The notes under the pieces were generated by a model. The model made no database searches. It saw only the letters and a program-made list of their open reading frames with translations, and was not told where the DNA came from. A stretch of 64,000 nucleotides of DNA from Prinia subflava (Eukaryota; Chordata; Aves; Passeriformes; Cisticolidae). Positions within the stretch are counted from its first letter, which is position 1, and each line of letters begins with the position of its first letter. Shown here piece after piece: positions 12,361 through 24,368 of this stretch. The position numbers were made by a program, and so were the translations under genes. The stretch is from assembly GCF_021018805.1 (NCBI RefSeq), contig NC_086258.1:16020692-16084691 (forward strand), in the 5' to 3' direction.

Positions 12361-15300
12361 TAACAGTTCACTCTGGGCACCACAAATTAATTCTGGCAGC
12401 AGCACTGATGTCCAGATTCTCATTTTTCACTGTCACATGTGTGACAACAACCCTGGAAAACACCAAGGCATGATCTGAATATGAGTTTATGTATCACAGA
12501 GGCACAGAGCTTCTGATCCAATTTAAAGCTCAGATCAAGCAGTACCATGCAACACTCAATACCAAGCAATACTCAAACTCCACATAGCTTTAGTTAGTGA
12601 GGAATAGCATTAAAAACCAAAAAAATTAGCTCATGCCATTTGTACAGTGCCACAGCTGAACTCCAGAGGAGCAAGAGCCTGGCAGCACTTCACCCTCAGC
12701 TGTTCTGAGAAATGATGTGGAGCAGCTCCCTGCTCCAAAATCTCTGTCCAGAGGTGAATTTTACCTTGGCCAGATCCAGCTTAGGATTGTGGTTTGCACA
12801 TAACTGAAGGAGCTGGTCTGGAAAATCTGGAGTTTGACTGAAGAGCAGCATCCACTCACTCTGATGAGCAGGGTTTGTCCCAGCTAGGCAGAATTTTCAG
12901 TAGGGGCAGAGTTTCCCAAAACACAGTCAATGGAATTGTAGATAAGAGAAACCAAAGCTTCCCTGAGCAGCATAATTAAATACCACTAGGCCTAATTCAT
13001 TTCCTTGGAAGATGTCCCAGTTAAGGAGATTTTTTAATTAAGGATGTCCTGATTACCTACTGAGGTGTCTGTAGGTGAGCATTCAAGTGACATTAAAAAT
13101 AAAATAGGAGACATAAGAAATGGGTTTACTAGGCCCTGCCACTTTAGAAACATGGGATGGTTGATCTGTCAGTGAAAATTAAAGTAGGTACATGGTTTTC
13201 CAGATGGATCTCTGCTGGTAATTGCAGACAAAACAGGAATAATGATAACCATGAGGTCAAACTACCCTTCAGTTTTGAAAGTGATTCCATATGAACTAAT
13301 GAGAACTGGACCTGGTGGAACAGAGCAGAATTGCACCTTCAAGGACAGAAAGGCTTGAAAAGACAGGCTGTTTAATTTCAACAGTGTTGACATTTTCAGT
13401 CCGTTTTTGTCACAGATGCTCCTGTGAAGATCTGCTTGCTTCAAAAATGTGAAACAGCTAAAACCCAACTAATGTTGGGCAAAGTGCCTTGGAAGATGAA
13501 GCTAAAATCTAGCTTTACTAAAAATAAATTAGCTTGGGTCACTTCACCTCCCGGAATTCCAGCCCACATGCTGATGCCTTGATGCCACACGCTGAGGCAC
13601 AGGAATTTCTGCTCACACAGTTCTGAATCTATATTTAGCAGGACTTGGTGTGGCATTTTCTATAGGAGATGTGGGCTGAAGCTGCCTGATATCAAAACAC
13701 TAATTTTGAAATATTTTCTTTCAAATTTACTATGTAGCTGTGCTATAATATTTCTGAAGACAGATGTAGTTTAGCTCTGTACCCAAGAACACACTGATCC
13801 CAATTTGGGCTGCACATCCAAGACACAATGTTTGACATGTGCTTCATAGACTTCTGCACATTTTCTTTCCCATCTAATCATCAAACCTTCAATAATATCA
13901 ATATTATTGATCTCTACAAATTTTCCTGGTGCCTTGGAAAGAAGCCCTTCCTGTAGCAAAGCCAGAGAGTTTCCCAAGCAGACAAGTCATCTCTCCCATC
14001 CTCAGTCCCAACCAAGTCCTACCTCCTCTCAAACCAGGAAAAACTCAGTTTTTGTAATCATCTGTCATCATAAATGCAATTAGCAGAGGGTGACAAAGCT
14101 TTGAATGCTCATGCTTATTCTTTTTTTTAAAATTCCTGTTTTGAAACACAGGCAGATCCCAAACCTGCAGCCTTTATGAATGAACATGTTTGTAAGAGAC
14201 AGGTTTTCCCAGCTGTCAGGATAGAGGCTCTTGCTCTGGAGCACTGAGGGATGATTTATTGCTGGAGCAGAGATATTTATAAATAACAATCACAGACATC
14301 TGGGGGGGCCAGGCACATCCACCCCTTGCTGGTCTGGATCACTTGGCTCTCCGAGCAGTTTAACAACACATTCCATTGCTTGTGTTTCATTTTATTCTTT
14401 CAGTAGCTGAACAATTTGCAAAAATCACAACTCATTTGCCTCTTGTTCATTTCTGGGTGAAGCAGATGCATTAATCACTGGCACACTGCATGGAAAGACC
14501 TCCTTCCCAGTCTGTGGTGCCTTGATCAGGGTCCAAGTGGCTGCTGCCAGAGCAGGGGCATCTCCAGCAGCAATTCCTTGCAGAGGTGAAAGGCACAGGA
14601 CTGAGCTGGGGCATCAGAGTCCTTGGGAGACAATGACAAACAGCACCTTGAGAGAACAAATCCAAATGATGAAATAAAACAGCCATCAGAGACTGGGGCA
14701 CGGAGCCAAGGCAATGTTTAAGCTCCAGCTTGTGGCTCTGACACCACTGGGTTTGGGAGTAGAGAATGAGCATTTGAGTTTTGTTTAAAAATGCCCATAA
14801 AGGAAACTCACTCTAATCCTAAAGTGTTCTGTGAGGCATCACATCACTGCTGTGTAAAACTTGCTGAGATCTTTATCTGGAGGGTGCTGTGTACAGTGAG
14901 TTCCAATTACTAATAGTATCATTAAAAATAATTAGCTGGAATAAAAATGCTGTTTGTTGGCAGACCACTTGAATTGTCTGCGGCATCTTCCAGTGACTCC
15001 ATATGAATTTTATGAAATTATCTTTGCAGTAAATCTGCCTGTGGTAATTAGAGAGACTGAGAGAAGCTTCATTCTGGGAGCAGCACAGCAGAGTCTGACC
15101 CGTGGTGAATGCTCTCAACTACAGCCTGAAGAACCTTGCCTCTGCTTTCTGACACCTCAGGTAAAACTAGGAAAAAAAAAAAGTGTGAACACTAATGCCT
15201 AATTAGGGTCCCTTCATTGCATCTCTGCCAGGCCTGACACAAGTTTGCTGAGCTGCAATGATGACTAAAGAGCAGTGCATAATGGAGGGGAATTGTGCTA

Positions 15301-15919
15301 ATGGGGTTTGGGAAAATACATGCTAATGAACACTTCAGAAGACAAATGGGAAATAAGGAGAAGCCTCTGCAAGTGCAGTTGTGTCTTGAACATCATCCAA
15401 GAGCAGGTCACAGACTCCCCAGCACGGCTTCTGCCTGGAAGGGTTCATCAGCAAACATCTGGCTTTGGTTCTGGTCTTTCTCCAGATGTGAAAATGGACA
15501 CACTCTGTACTAGACTGAACTCACCTGCCACCCCTGGCCACATGCTCCCTAGTCCCAACAAGGTCAGACTTGGGAAAACTGAAATTTGTTACTTTGTAGG
15601 GAAAAAAAAAATCATATGAACACATTTAAAAGTCTCTAAATACTTGGGCATATGAGGATATACTGTTAATTCTGCAGCAACCAGTGCAGATGCTTGAGTG
15701 TAAATCCAAAAAGAAAACCACAAACACTCTTTCATTTTAAACACTCGCTTGAAATTTACTGTTTCTGAAAGTTGCTTTTCAAATTATGCTATGACCTATG
15801 GCCTTACTGTGGAAAGAATTAATTTAGGGAAATAATAAAAAGTGAGAAAAAAAGAGTGCATGCATTGTAAAGGTGTGACTTGGAACAAATCCCAAGCTTC
15901 TGTAAGAAGTGATTAGGAG
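12361..15919. other. Noncoding stretch, no gene seen
   Basis: Unique sequence with short frames on both strands, the largest being 103 codons (15308-15619, plus). It includes a 22-bp palindrome at 13889-13910, listed separately. No retroelement or RNA gene is recognised. Confidence 0.55.
13889..13910. repeat. 22-bp AT palindrome
   Basis: Ten-base arms TCAATAATAT and ATATTATTGA are perfect reverse complements around a CA centre. It could extrude a small cruciform or be a dimeric protein site. It may also simply be chance in AT-rich DNA. Confidence 0.8.
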
Positions 15920-16180
15920 GTTGATGAAGTACAAAGGGCAACAGCTGTGGTTGACCAATTAATTAATTAGCTAAAATATTACACATGCAAAATACAAAAC
16001 AGAGTGCAGAGAAACAAACATAATTAGTTTAAAAACTCAATTAAAAATAAAGAAGAGATCAGTATTCGGTCTGAAAAACACTGCTATGGAAACCACTGCT
16101 TTTTGTGATGAGGTAAAAAATGGCAATTCGTGTTGCAAACCAGCTGTCATTTTCCAGGTCTGCTTGTTTAAGTTGCTTTC
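15920..16180. promoter_or_regulatory. Candidate regulatory block with homeodomain run
   Basis: The block contains CCAATTAATTAATTAG at 15956-15971 (overlapping TAATTA homeodomain sites), TAATTAG again near 16022, and an RFX-half-like CTGCTATGGAAAC at 16081-16093. No frame or repeat is present. Function is inferred from motif density only. Confidence 0.25.
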
Positions 16181-19100
16181 TTAGCCCTTAACAGGAGCAA
16201 GGGAAAGAGGTGTCAAGTGAGAAGAAAAAGTCACGAGTCTCATTCTAAAGAGAATCCACAGCACTAAAATAATTGTCCATTTAAAGGGTTATGGGTTTCC
16301 ACACAACACAACTAAGCAACATCCAAATTTGGGTGATGATGAATACAAAAGTCAATAATTTCAGAGCAGTTAGGAAAAGACATACAGAAGTAGACACTGC
16401 AGAGAGTGAATTACCATGAGCCCTTCCCCCAGACTGCAGCTGCCAGAAATGCTGGTTTTCCACCACAAATCTCAGTGGGGAGGGGAAAAGGGACACCAAG
16501 ACACAGAAGACATTTGTTGTGTAATGGGAATTGCAATTCTTCATCTCAATTCTTCATCTCAACAGAGGAAAGCTCTTGAAACCTTCTGCAGCTCAACTTT
16601 GCTGTTTGCAGATCACGTGAAGTTGATTTGATTTGTGTGAAAGTGCAAGTTGAGTAATTCAGCTCAACCCCCCAAATCCTAAATTTGCATGGGTGCTGCA
16701 CAAACCCCACAGGCTGCCAAGAAACACCTGAAAAAAGTGTTTATATCAGTCAGCTTGGTGTATTTCTACCTGCTGGAGAAAGGGATGGAATACAGCTCCT
16801 GAACTGCCTGCTGTTACAATTCTTGTGCATAAAGGGAGAGAAAGAATCTAAAGTCAGAGATTTAGCTGCTGGTTTGAATAGTGTATTATAACCTTTCTGT
16901 ATGTGAGTATTATTTATCATTCACACTGCTCCAACAATACACCCAGTGCTTTACACTTCACAAAAGATGCTCATTGATTAGAAGGAAGAATACACAAGTG
17001 ATGACTTGTAACTACACAAACTACCATGATATTTTTATACTAAATTTATGTGAGCAAACACAGCTCACATCTTTTGCTGAAAACTTAAATAAAAAGTAGT
17101 AATTACTAATGTAATTAGTAGTAGTAGTAGTTACTAATGCTTTGCATATTTTGATGCTATGTGTCAAAGACAGGAAACTGGTTATTTATGATTTGTAGAA
17201 CAAGTTTTTACAGCCATATTGCCAGGCCGGCTGATTATTTTTCCTTTCAGAACAACCCAGCCAATACCATGCACCAGTGACAAAGGGAAATGCCAATTCA
17301 TAAAAGCAATAGTCTGAAACTGCTCTGGAGAGGGGTAAGAGGAGCTTTCCAGAAGTGCCCATTATCATCAGCTTCAGACCCTGAAATAGCAAAACACAGA
17401 AAAAAGTAATGGTAGCTTCTGAATTGTAGTGGTCATCCTCCAAAGGAAATTCTCTGTTGGAGCAGTGTTAGTAGGGCACTCACTGTCCTGTCCTTTTCCT
17501 TTTGTCATGAACAAAATACAAACCCTTGGACCTTACTTCCCCTAGGAAAAACAATCTGTGCGTGTCTGTTTCTTAAAAGATTTCTCATTATGGCAACAAG
17601 GACTCTCTCAAAAGTCATTTTTCCCAGAACATAATTCAGAGCAGCTGCTGATCTAGCAACAAGTTTGCTGGAGCTTTTATTTAAAAACAAATCTCAAGGA
17701 AAACCCTTTCTGCTCGAGTGCATTTTCTCAACCACTTCTGTTCTCCCCACTGTTTATTACTGAACTGCCTCAACTGGAGGCTTCAATACTGTTCCTCTGA
17801 CAATGGGCTGACACTGGGTGGAAAAGCTGACTAGGACAGAAATTACAAAATGGGAACCAGAGGGGAGAAAATAAAGAAGATATATGTGATGTGAAAATTA
17901 AGTATTTTACACCAAGTGAATCTAAGTATTCAACCCAGACCTTGGAAAACCATTTGGACCAGGCCCTTGGAAAGCTTATATTATTGAAAATTATATTATT
18001 GTTTCCCAGTGGGAAACACGGTCAGAATTAATGCAGAGGAGGCTGAAAATCATTCAAAGACATTCTCACCAACCTCAAAGACTTTCTGATGCATCAAGTC
18101 TTGTCAGAGGGGACCCTTGTGCCTCATTTTTGCACAAAAGTAGACAGCAACCTTCCCATCAAGACCAGCCAAAATCCAAAGTCAGTACTTGAGGTAATGA
18201 GTGTTTTCATGGCTGCAAAAACCAGATCAAACGTGAACCAGGCAAAACTTGAGGATTTTAGCAACCAGTTCTGAGGCAGCAAGGCGAGGAGGGCCCAGGG
18301 GAGGTTTGAGTTTCTCTGTTCTCTGTGGCAGGGTCAGGGGGAGTCAGGGACAGCAGGAAAGGAGAAACACCTCGGCAGCACTGCCTTGCCTGGGGAGCAC
18401 TTTAACCTCACAGCCACTGCAGTGTAAGGTTTGCATTTGCATTCCTGATGCTTCTCTGGATTAGGAAAGGACAGAAACACCAGCTAAAGTGCTGCCTTAC
18501 CTTCAGGCAGGTGTAGGCAGCACCTCTCTCTCCCCCTTCCACAGCACCCCTCTTGCCAGTCCCAACATTCCAGCTGCAGCTCCACCTCCTTTCCTTGTGT
18601 CCCCAGTGAAAATATTTGATTTATATGAGCAAAGTGGGTGCTGAGCTGTGCTTGCCTGGTTCCTCCTGCCCTCCTCACCACACTGAATGGATATTTCAAT
18701 GACCACTGCACCGTGAGCAGAATTCAGGCGTGGCCCTGCAATCACCTCACAGTGCAGGAGCTTTAAACCACCTTGTGCCAAGGTTGCAATGCAAGTAACA
18801 TTTAAAAGTGATTACCACAGTCTTGTTGATTTACAAGCTCCTACCAAGCTAGGTAATGAACAAAACAAAAAGGAAGTGCCTGGTTTAACCACAGCCAAAC
18901 ACCAGGATATTAAGCAATGTCGTTTGAATATGTTTGGATTTTTTCATTTTAATAATTCCCCTGCAGTAAGAGGATTTCTGCAGCTGTTTACCTTGAAATC
19001 TAAAACTATCTCAAGCTTTGCTTCATAGTAGCTCTTCTATTTCTCTTTAGTCACCAAACTTGCAAAATAAAAGATCTTTTTGTTATATCATATTTATTGA

Positions 19101-20229
19101 ATGTCTCTGAACTCAAGGACTGGAAGAAACTATGTAAAATTGAAAAACCCAAATGGTTTATAACTTGAAATGACCTTGCAGGAGATTTCTATATGAAATG
19201 CATAATAATCTGCTTTTACACACCTGGCTTATACATCAGATGGTTGGGTTTAAGCTTTAATTCCTAAAGCTCTGAAGACAACAGCTCTCTGTATTTATGG
19301 CTAAGTCTTCACATTTATGCTTCGGTATTTCACCCAAACCCTCAAATTCCAAAAATAGAGCTGATTTGGGCAGCAGTCAGTAACCACTTGCCTTGGAAAT
19401 GTTTGATAGTTTTGCTTTTTAAAACTGACTTTATGAAAAATGCTGGTGAAACTGGCTAGGAAGCCTCTTCTCCTAATCTTGATTATTACATTTATTCATT
19501 TTCTGATTTAATCACTGAACTCTTACAGTACAGGCATGAAGTGTGTTTAGACTCTCTTGCTCAGGAAGCAGCCTAAGATAACCTTTAGGGACAGCAAAAC
19601 CTTGGAGAAGTTAGGAGGGAGAATTTAAAAGAAACCCCATTTCCTCCTTGAAATTTAATGGAAATTTAACAATGAAGCCGTGATTTGGGGTTTGAAGGGG
19701 AGAACAAGAAGAGGAAAAAGTTATCCAGAAATGGTAGAAGTGGTTCACCCGCTCTTTTTTGGGGATCCCTTTAGAATGACAGCACCAGCAGCAGCTCCCC
19801 TTCCCTGGCCAGGCACATCCCTGCAGAGGGGCTGGGGCTTCCAGGGCCCACCAGGCAGCCCTGACAGGACCTGACCCTGCAGATGCTCCCCAGGAGATGC
19901 TGCACCAACGCTCTGTGCATCAACAGGAAAGGTTCCACAGCCCCTGACACCCTCAGCTGAGGCTCTGCTCTCTTCCACACTGCTACATGTAATTAGAGTT
20001 TAGCAAAGAGTCTGTAATTGATTTAATTGCTGCTGTTTTTTCTCTTCAGGAAAACATCTAAAACCAGATCATTAACCCCTCAGCTTTCTCTGATGTCTGG
20101 GATTATTCAGTGGCATTTCTCAGAAGTTTTAGATTTTATTTTGTTAGGTAAGTGCTGAAATCTGAAGTACTGTGTGCATATCTGCTTTGAGCAGGGTTCT
20201 GTTCAGCAGGGACAGCACCTGAACTTTTT
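16181..20229. other. Noncoding stretch, no gene seen
   Basis: Unique sequence with small duplications: a 13-bp CAATTCTTCATCT pair at 16534-16559, a (TAG)5-like run near 17118-17131, and a 15-bp TTATATTATTGAAAA partial tandem at 17976-18001 abutting an inverted repeat (GTTTCCC, AGT, GGGAAAC) at 18001-18017. GC-richer patches at 18280-18760 and 19770-19980 carry overlapping short frames on both strands, none recognisable. Confidence 0.55.
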
Positions 20230-20881
<652 letters not shown>

Positions 20882-22501
20882 CTTCAACTGGAGTAACCAG
20901 TTGAACCTGTAATCTATCTCTTCACTCCCTTTTCTCCTCAGAAATCCCTGTTTTTGGCTCTGTGCTACCTCCAGACTTTCTGTGTCAGTGGCCAGATGCA
21001 CATTTCTTGTCCAGCACTGATTCCCCTCCCAGATATTCCTGCAGAAATGCAAGTGCCCATAGGAAATAATGACTTGGACAATAGAAGGGTAACCCCTGAG
21101 CTGAAATTCGATTTCCTCCCTCATTTCTCAAGCATCAAAGATCGAATCTTGGAAAATTTCACTAAAAGAGGACAATGAATGTGTGGCAACATAACCGAAG
21201 GGAATTAATTTAAGACTCCTGATGAATATTCATGGGAAAACATTTCTGCATTGTTTGCCTAGCTCTAATTGTGTTCATTAAAGAAAAGCTTCATTAGTGA
21301 AGGCAGAAGCATATTGTTGTGCACAGCAGTGAAGAAAATGTAATCCTAGAAATAGTAGTAACTGTTTTTTTGAACACTGCACAGGTTTTTCAGCTACTGG
21401 TAACAAAGGAAACATTTCAGAGTTATAATGAGCTCAAATGTTCATATTAACAATTCAAACCCATAAAAAAGGAAAGGCACAGTTCGAGTTTCTCACAAAA
21501 CAAACAGGAGCACCAAATATATTGGCACTGAATTTTGAGGGAAAGGGTTAGATTCTGGGAGCAGTAATGGATAAATAATAGAATTACTCCAGTGCATCAG
21601 GGTGGATGTGCATCATTGCCTAGTGACGGATGACTTCTGGGTGCTTGTGAATATGTTTCCACCTAATTGCTGAGACACAGATGTACAATTTCTTGTCTTG
21701 GTGCCAGCTAACAGAAAAGGGCTCTGTTTTTCTGCAAGAACACCCTCAGCTCTGCAAGCCACTAGCACACATCAACAGCCAGGCTGCACACGGGGGTAGG
21801 CTTGAAACTGGTTATTTACTGGGCAAAATCAAGGTTTACTTTCTCTGAGGAACAGAGCTGTTAGCAGGGGATCAGAACTCCCCCTCTGCATCACAGTTTG
21901 GGGACACGGCCCTGCAGTTCCACACCAAGATCCTGCATTCCTCCTGTGGGCAGAGAATCACCCCACGAGATCTCCCTCCACCTGAGGAGAGGATCTGGAG
22001 CCAAGCCTGGAGTTGTGCCTGATATTGGGCATTGCAGCGCTGGTGTTGCAATAATCAGATTCATTTGTGGGCTGAGTGTTTAATGGGAACTCAACTCAGG
22101 GGACACTGCAGATCCTTCATCAATAAACAAAGCTGATAACACTTGTCTTCTTCATGGGCCTGGGGAGATTAAACCCAACAGGAGGCACTTTTACAGCCTT
22201 AAAACCACACAGGTACCGCAGTGACGGATCACCTTTGATAAACATTTAATGTGATGTCCGGGAATCCAGCCAGGGATTTTATGTAAAGCACAGTAAGTTT
22301 TGACTGGAAGTGTCTGCCTCAAATGCCCTCAGCCTTAAACCTCAAAGGTTTAATTGAAGAGTGGCTCACTGTATCCTGCCCATACCTGAGAGAGGGATAA
22401 GGGTCCTGCATCCAAAGCTGCAACTCATTTATACAAAATGATTTTGCTGCTTCCTTTGCTTTACCAAGAGCATCTTAGGGAGGATCATCCGCTATCATTA
22501 A
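20882..22501. other. Noncoding stretch, no gene seen
   Basis: Unique sequence between the purine microsatellite and the LTR cluster. A 61-codon frame at 21898-22083 is unrecognised. No retroelement ends are clear. Confidence 0.5.
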
Positions 22502-22837
22502 TGTCATGGCTGCAGCTGGTCTGTAGCTGCAGGGATAAATTTGGCCATAAGAGACCCCAAACTTGACCAGCCTGGAAGTAAACAAGTCCCTGGGTGGGCA
22601 GTGATAGGATGGGTTCAAACTCAAATAGAGACCCCAGCCAGTCCCATTCAGCTCTGAATGCAGAAATATCACTGCTGAGGGAGCTGGGCAGTGCTGAGAC
22701 CCCCCCAGTCCATTGTGTAAGCCTGGGGGTTTTGAACCCCCTGTGTAAGAGGACAGCCATGATAAACCTTTGCTGTTTGTTGCAAGATCTCAGTGAGTCC
22801 TGTCGTGTGTCTGTCTCCGACCTACGTCCCCATAACA
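22502..22837 (+). mobile_element. LTR A, diverged endogenous retrovirus LTR
   Basis: A 336-bp element starts TGTCATGGCTGCAGC and ends CATAACA. It aligns along its whole length to the reverse complement of 24066-24368 (LTR B), sharing for example GATAAATTTGGCCATAA, ACTTGACCAGCCT and CAGCCAGTCCCATTCA. Compared with LTR B, the TATA region is degraded (TGTGTAAGAGG), while a GATAAA poly(A)-like signal remains. Its R-U5-like end (TCGTGTGTCTGTCTCC) matches that of LTR D. No clean target duplication is visible, so it is probably old or disrupted. No internal retroviral sequence follows. Confidence 0.72.
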
Positions 22838-22862
22838 ATAATTAGCAGGTGTGGATGCTGAA

Positions 22863-23197
22863 TGTGAGAGATCAGGCAGCAGCACTGTGTCTGTGTGAAA
22901 TCAAGTCACATAATGTTCTCACACAGGCCTGAGAAATTATGAGGAGGAATTCAAACAGTCCTTGGAGAGAGAAAACCTTTGCAGGTGGTGCTTGTCTGAC
23001 CTGTTGTTCACTTGCAAGAAATGGTCGAGGGGTGTTGTTCCTAATTGTCCAATGATGGTCTTGTATTGGTTTGCTAACCAATGAAACTTTATTCTTTCAG
23101 AACTATCTATAAAAGAGGTTTTGGAACAATAAAGTTTGCTGTCATTTGCTGTAAGCCTGAGAGTTTGTGTCGTTATTTCCATACCATCCCTAATACA
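22863..23197 (+). mobile_element. LTR C, probable retroviral LTR (left end uncertain)
   Basis: A TATAAAA box at 23108-23114 is followed after only 13 nt by AATAAA at 23128-23133. The element then ends in CCCTAATACA at 23197. One base later comes TGGCGACAAGCAG, which is placed and begins (TGG) like a tRNA primer-binding site. The left end is set at TGTGAGAG (22863) on weak grounds; TGTGTCTG at about 22885 is an alternative. If the primer-binding site is real, this is a 5' LTR and not a solo LTR. The family differs from LTR A and B. Confidence 0.6.
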
Positions 23198-23680
23198 ATG
23201 GCGACAAGCAGATTTCAAATAAAAAACCCCCAAAATGGGATGGGATAATAAACCATCTCCAAGACAAGATACCCTAAAGAGCACATAAACACACCAATAA
23301 AGAGCACATAAACACACCAAGAACACTCATGCTCTGGGGCACACAGGACTGTTTGAGCCCTCCAACGTAATGAAGAGAGGGGAACCCGAAGTCACAGCAC
23401 AGTACATAAATATACTGACTATAGATAAGGAGTTTATTTTTGCCAGGGCTATATGTAACACCACTTTAAGTTGGATTAGGTATCTCTTCCTGACAGAAAG
23501 ATCACCAGATAAAAATCAGTAAAGCTGTGAAAGACCTCAGCAGATTTATTACCTACATATTACACCTGATATTTTCTCACGGCCCCCTCTAAAGTGCAAG
23601 CTGTTGTCTACTGGCATTTTCCAAATGTGAGAAGCTAAAAAGATTCAAAAGCCAGCACTGCAGGGAAGGGAAGATTTCAT
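23198..23680 (+). mobile_element. Possible remnant of retroviral leader next to LTR C
   Basis: The stretch after LTR C starts with the primer-binding-like TGGCGACAAGCAG (23199). At 23235 a short open frame starts with Met-Gly, as retroviral Gag proteins often do, but it stops after 17 codons, so nothing coding is left. A perfect 23-bp tandem duplication (23275-23320) lies at its end. The rest up to LTR D is unrecognised. The leader would be unusually short, so the Gag reading is speculative. Confidence 0.3.
23275..23320 (+). repeat. 23-bp perfect tandem duplication
   Basis: Two adjacent identical 23-bp copies (starting TAAAGAGCACATAAAC) occur at 23275-23297 and 23298-23320. Absence of mismatches suggests a young event. 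Confidence 0.95.
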
Positions 23681-23947
23681 TGTCGCAGTTTGGGAGACAG
23701 GCACACGACAGAACACACTGAGGCTCATGAGACAACAGCCAACTTTTATTGAGTACAGTTCTCCTTATATAGTTTTAAAAAGTCCACATGGTCAGTTCTG
23801 GTTGGCTGAATTGGTTGCCACCCACCCGGCCAACTGGTGGAGTTATATAACCAAGGTAGTTATATAATCAGCCACCCTTCAGTTATAAAATTATAATTAG
23901 GATTATTTATAGCTGTGAGGCCTCCAGGCCAGCTGTTAGCCACCACA
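23681..23947 (-). mobile_element. LTR D, solo endogenous retrovirus LTR
   Basis: Read on the minus strand, a 267-bp element begins TGTGGTGGCTAAC and ends ACTGCGACA. It carries TATATAA (plus positions 23765-23771) and AATAAA (plus 23745-23750), spaced as in an LTR promoter and R region. Flanking hexamers are TTTCAT (23675-23680) and GTTCAT (23948-23953), a 6-bp target duplication with one mismatch. Six-base duplications are typical of class II (ERVK-like) elements. Its U5 end TCGTGTGCCTGTCTCC is almost identical to that of LTR A. With no internal sequence on either side, it is best read as a solo LTR from recombination. Confidence 0.78.
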
Positions 23948-24065
23948 GTTCATGGCTAAATCAAATTAGACCAACGTTGCCTGATACAACAGGAACACCT
24001 TCCCACTATTACTTTCTGACATATTAATCTATGAATTGAACACTCAGTTGCAATAATTTTTATTA

Positions 24066-24368
24066 TGTTAGGTTGTAGGTTGGAGACAGGCACATGACTC
24101 AAGGCACCATGCAACAAACAGCCTGGTTTGTTTTTGGGGTCCCCTTTTATAGGGGATTCAAAACTCCCAGGCTTAGAAAACTGATTGATCAACACCCCCC
24201 AGCTCCCTGATATGTCTGCATTCAGGGTTGAATGGGACTGGCTGGGGTTCCCTGTTTGGGTTCAAATCCATCCTGCCATTGCTCACCCAGGGACTTGTTC
24301 AGTTCTAGGCTGGTCAAGTCTGGGGGTCTGTTATGGCCAAATTTATCTTTGCAGCTGCAGCCATGACA
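24066..24368 (-). mobile_element. LTR B, inverted relative of LTR A
   Basis: On the minus strand the 303-bp element starts TGTCATGGCTGCAGC and ends CAACCTAACA. It is a diverged copy of LTR A in opposite orientation (I estimate roughly 75-80 percent identity by eye). It keeps a good TATAAAA box within CCCCTATAAAAGGGG (plus 24141-24155) but lacks a clear AATAAA. No target duplication is convincing. Two opposite LTRs cannot be the ends of one normal provirus. Confidence 0.72.

Noticed and set aside
24259..24269. tRNA B-box-like GGTTCAAATCC
   Set aside because: It sits inside LTR B, has no A box at the right distance, and no cloverleaf can be folded around it.
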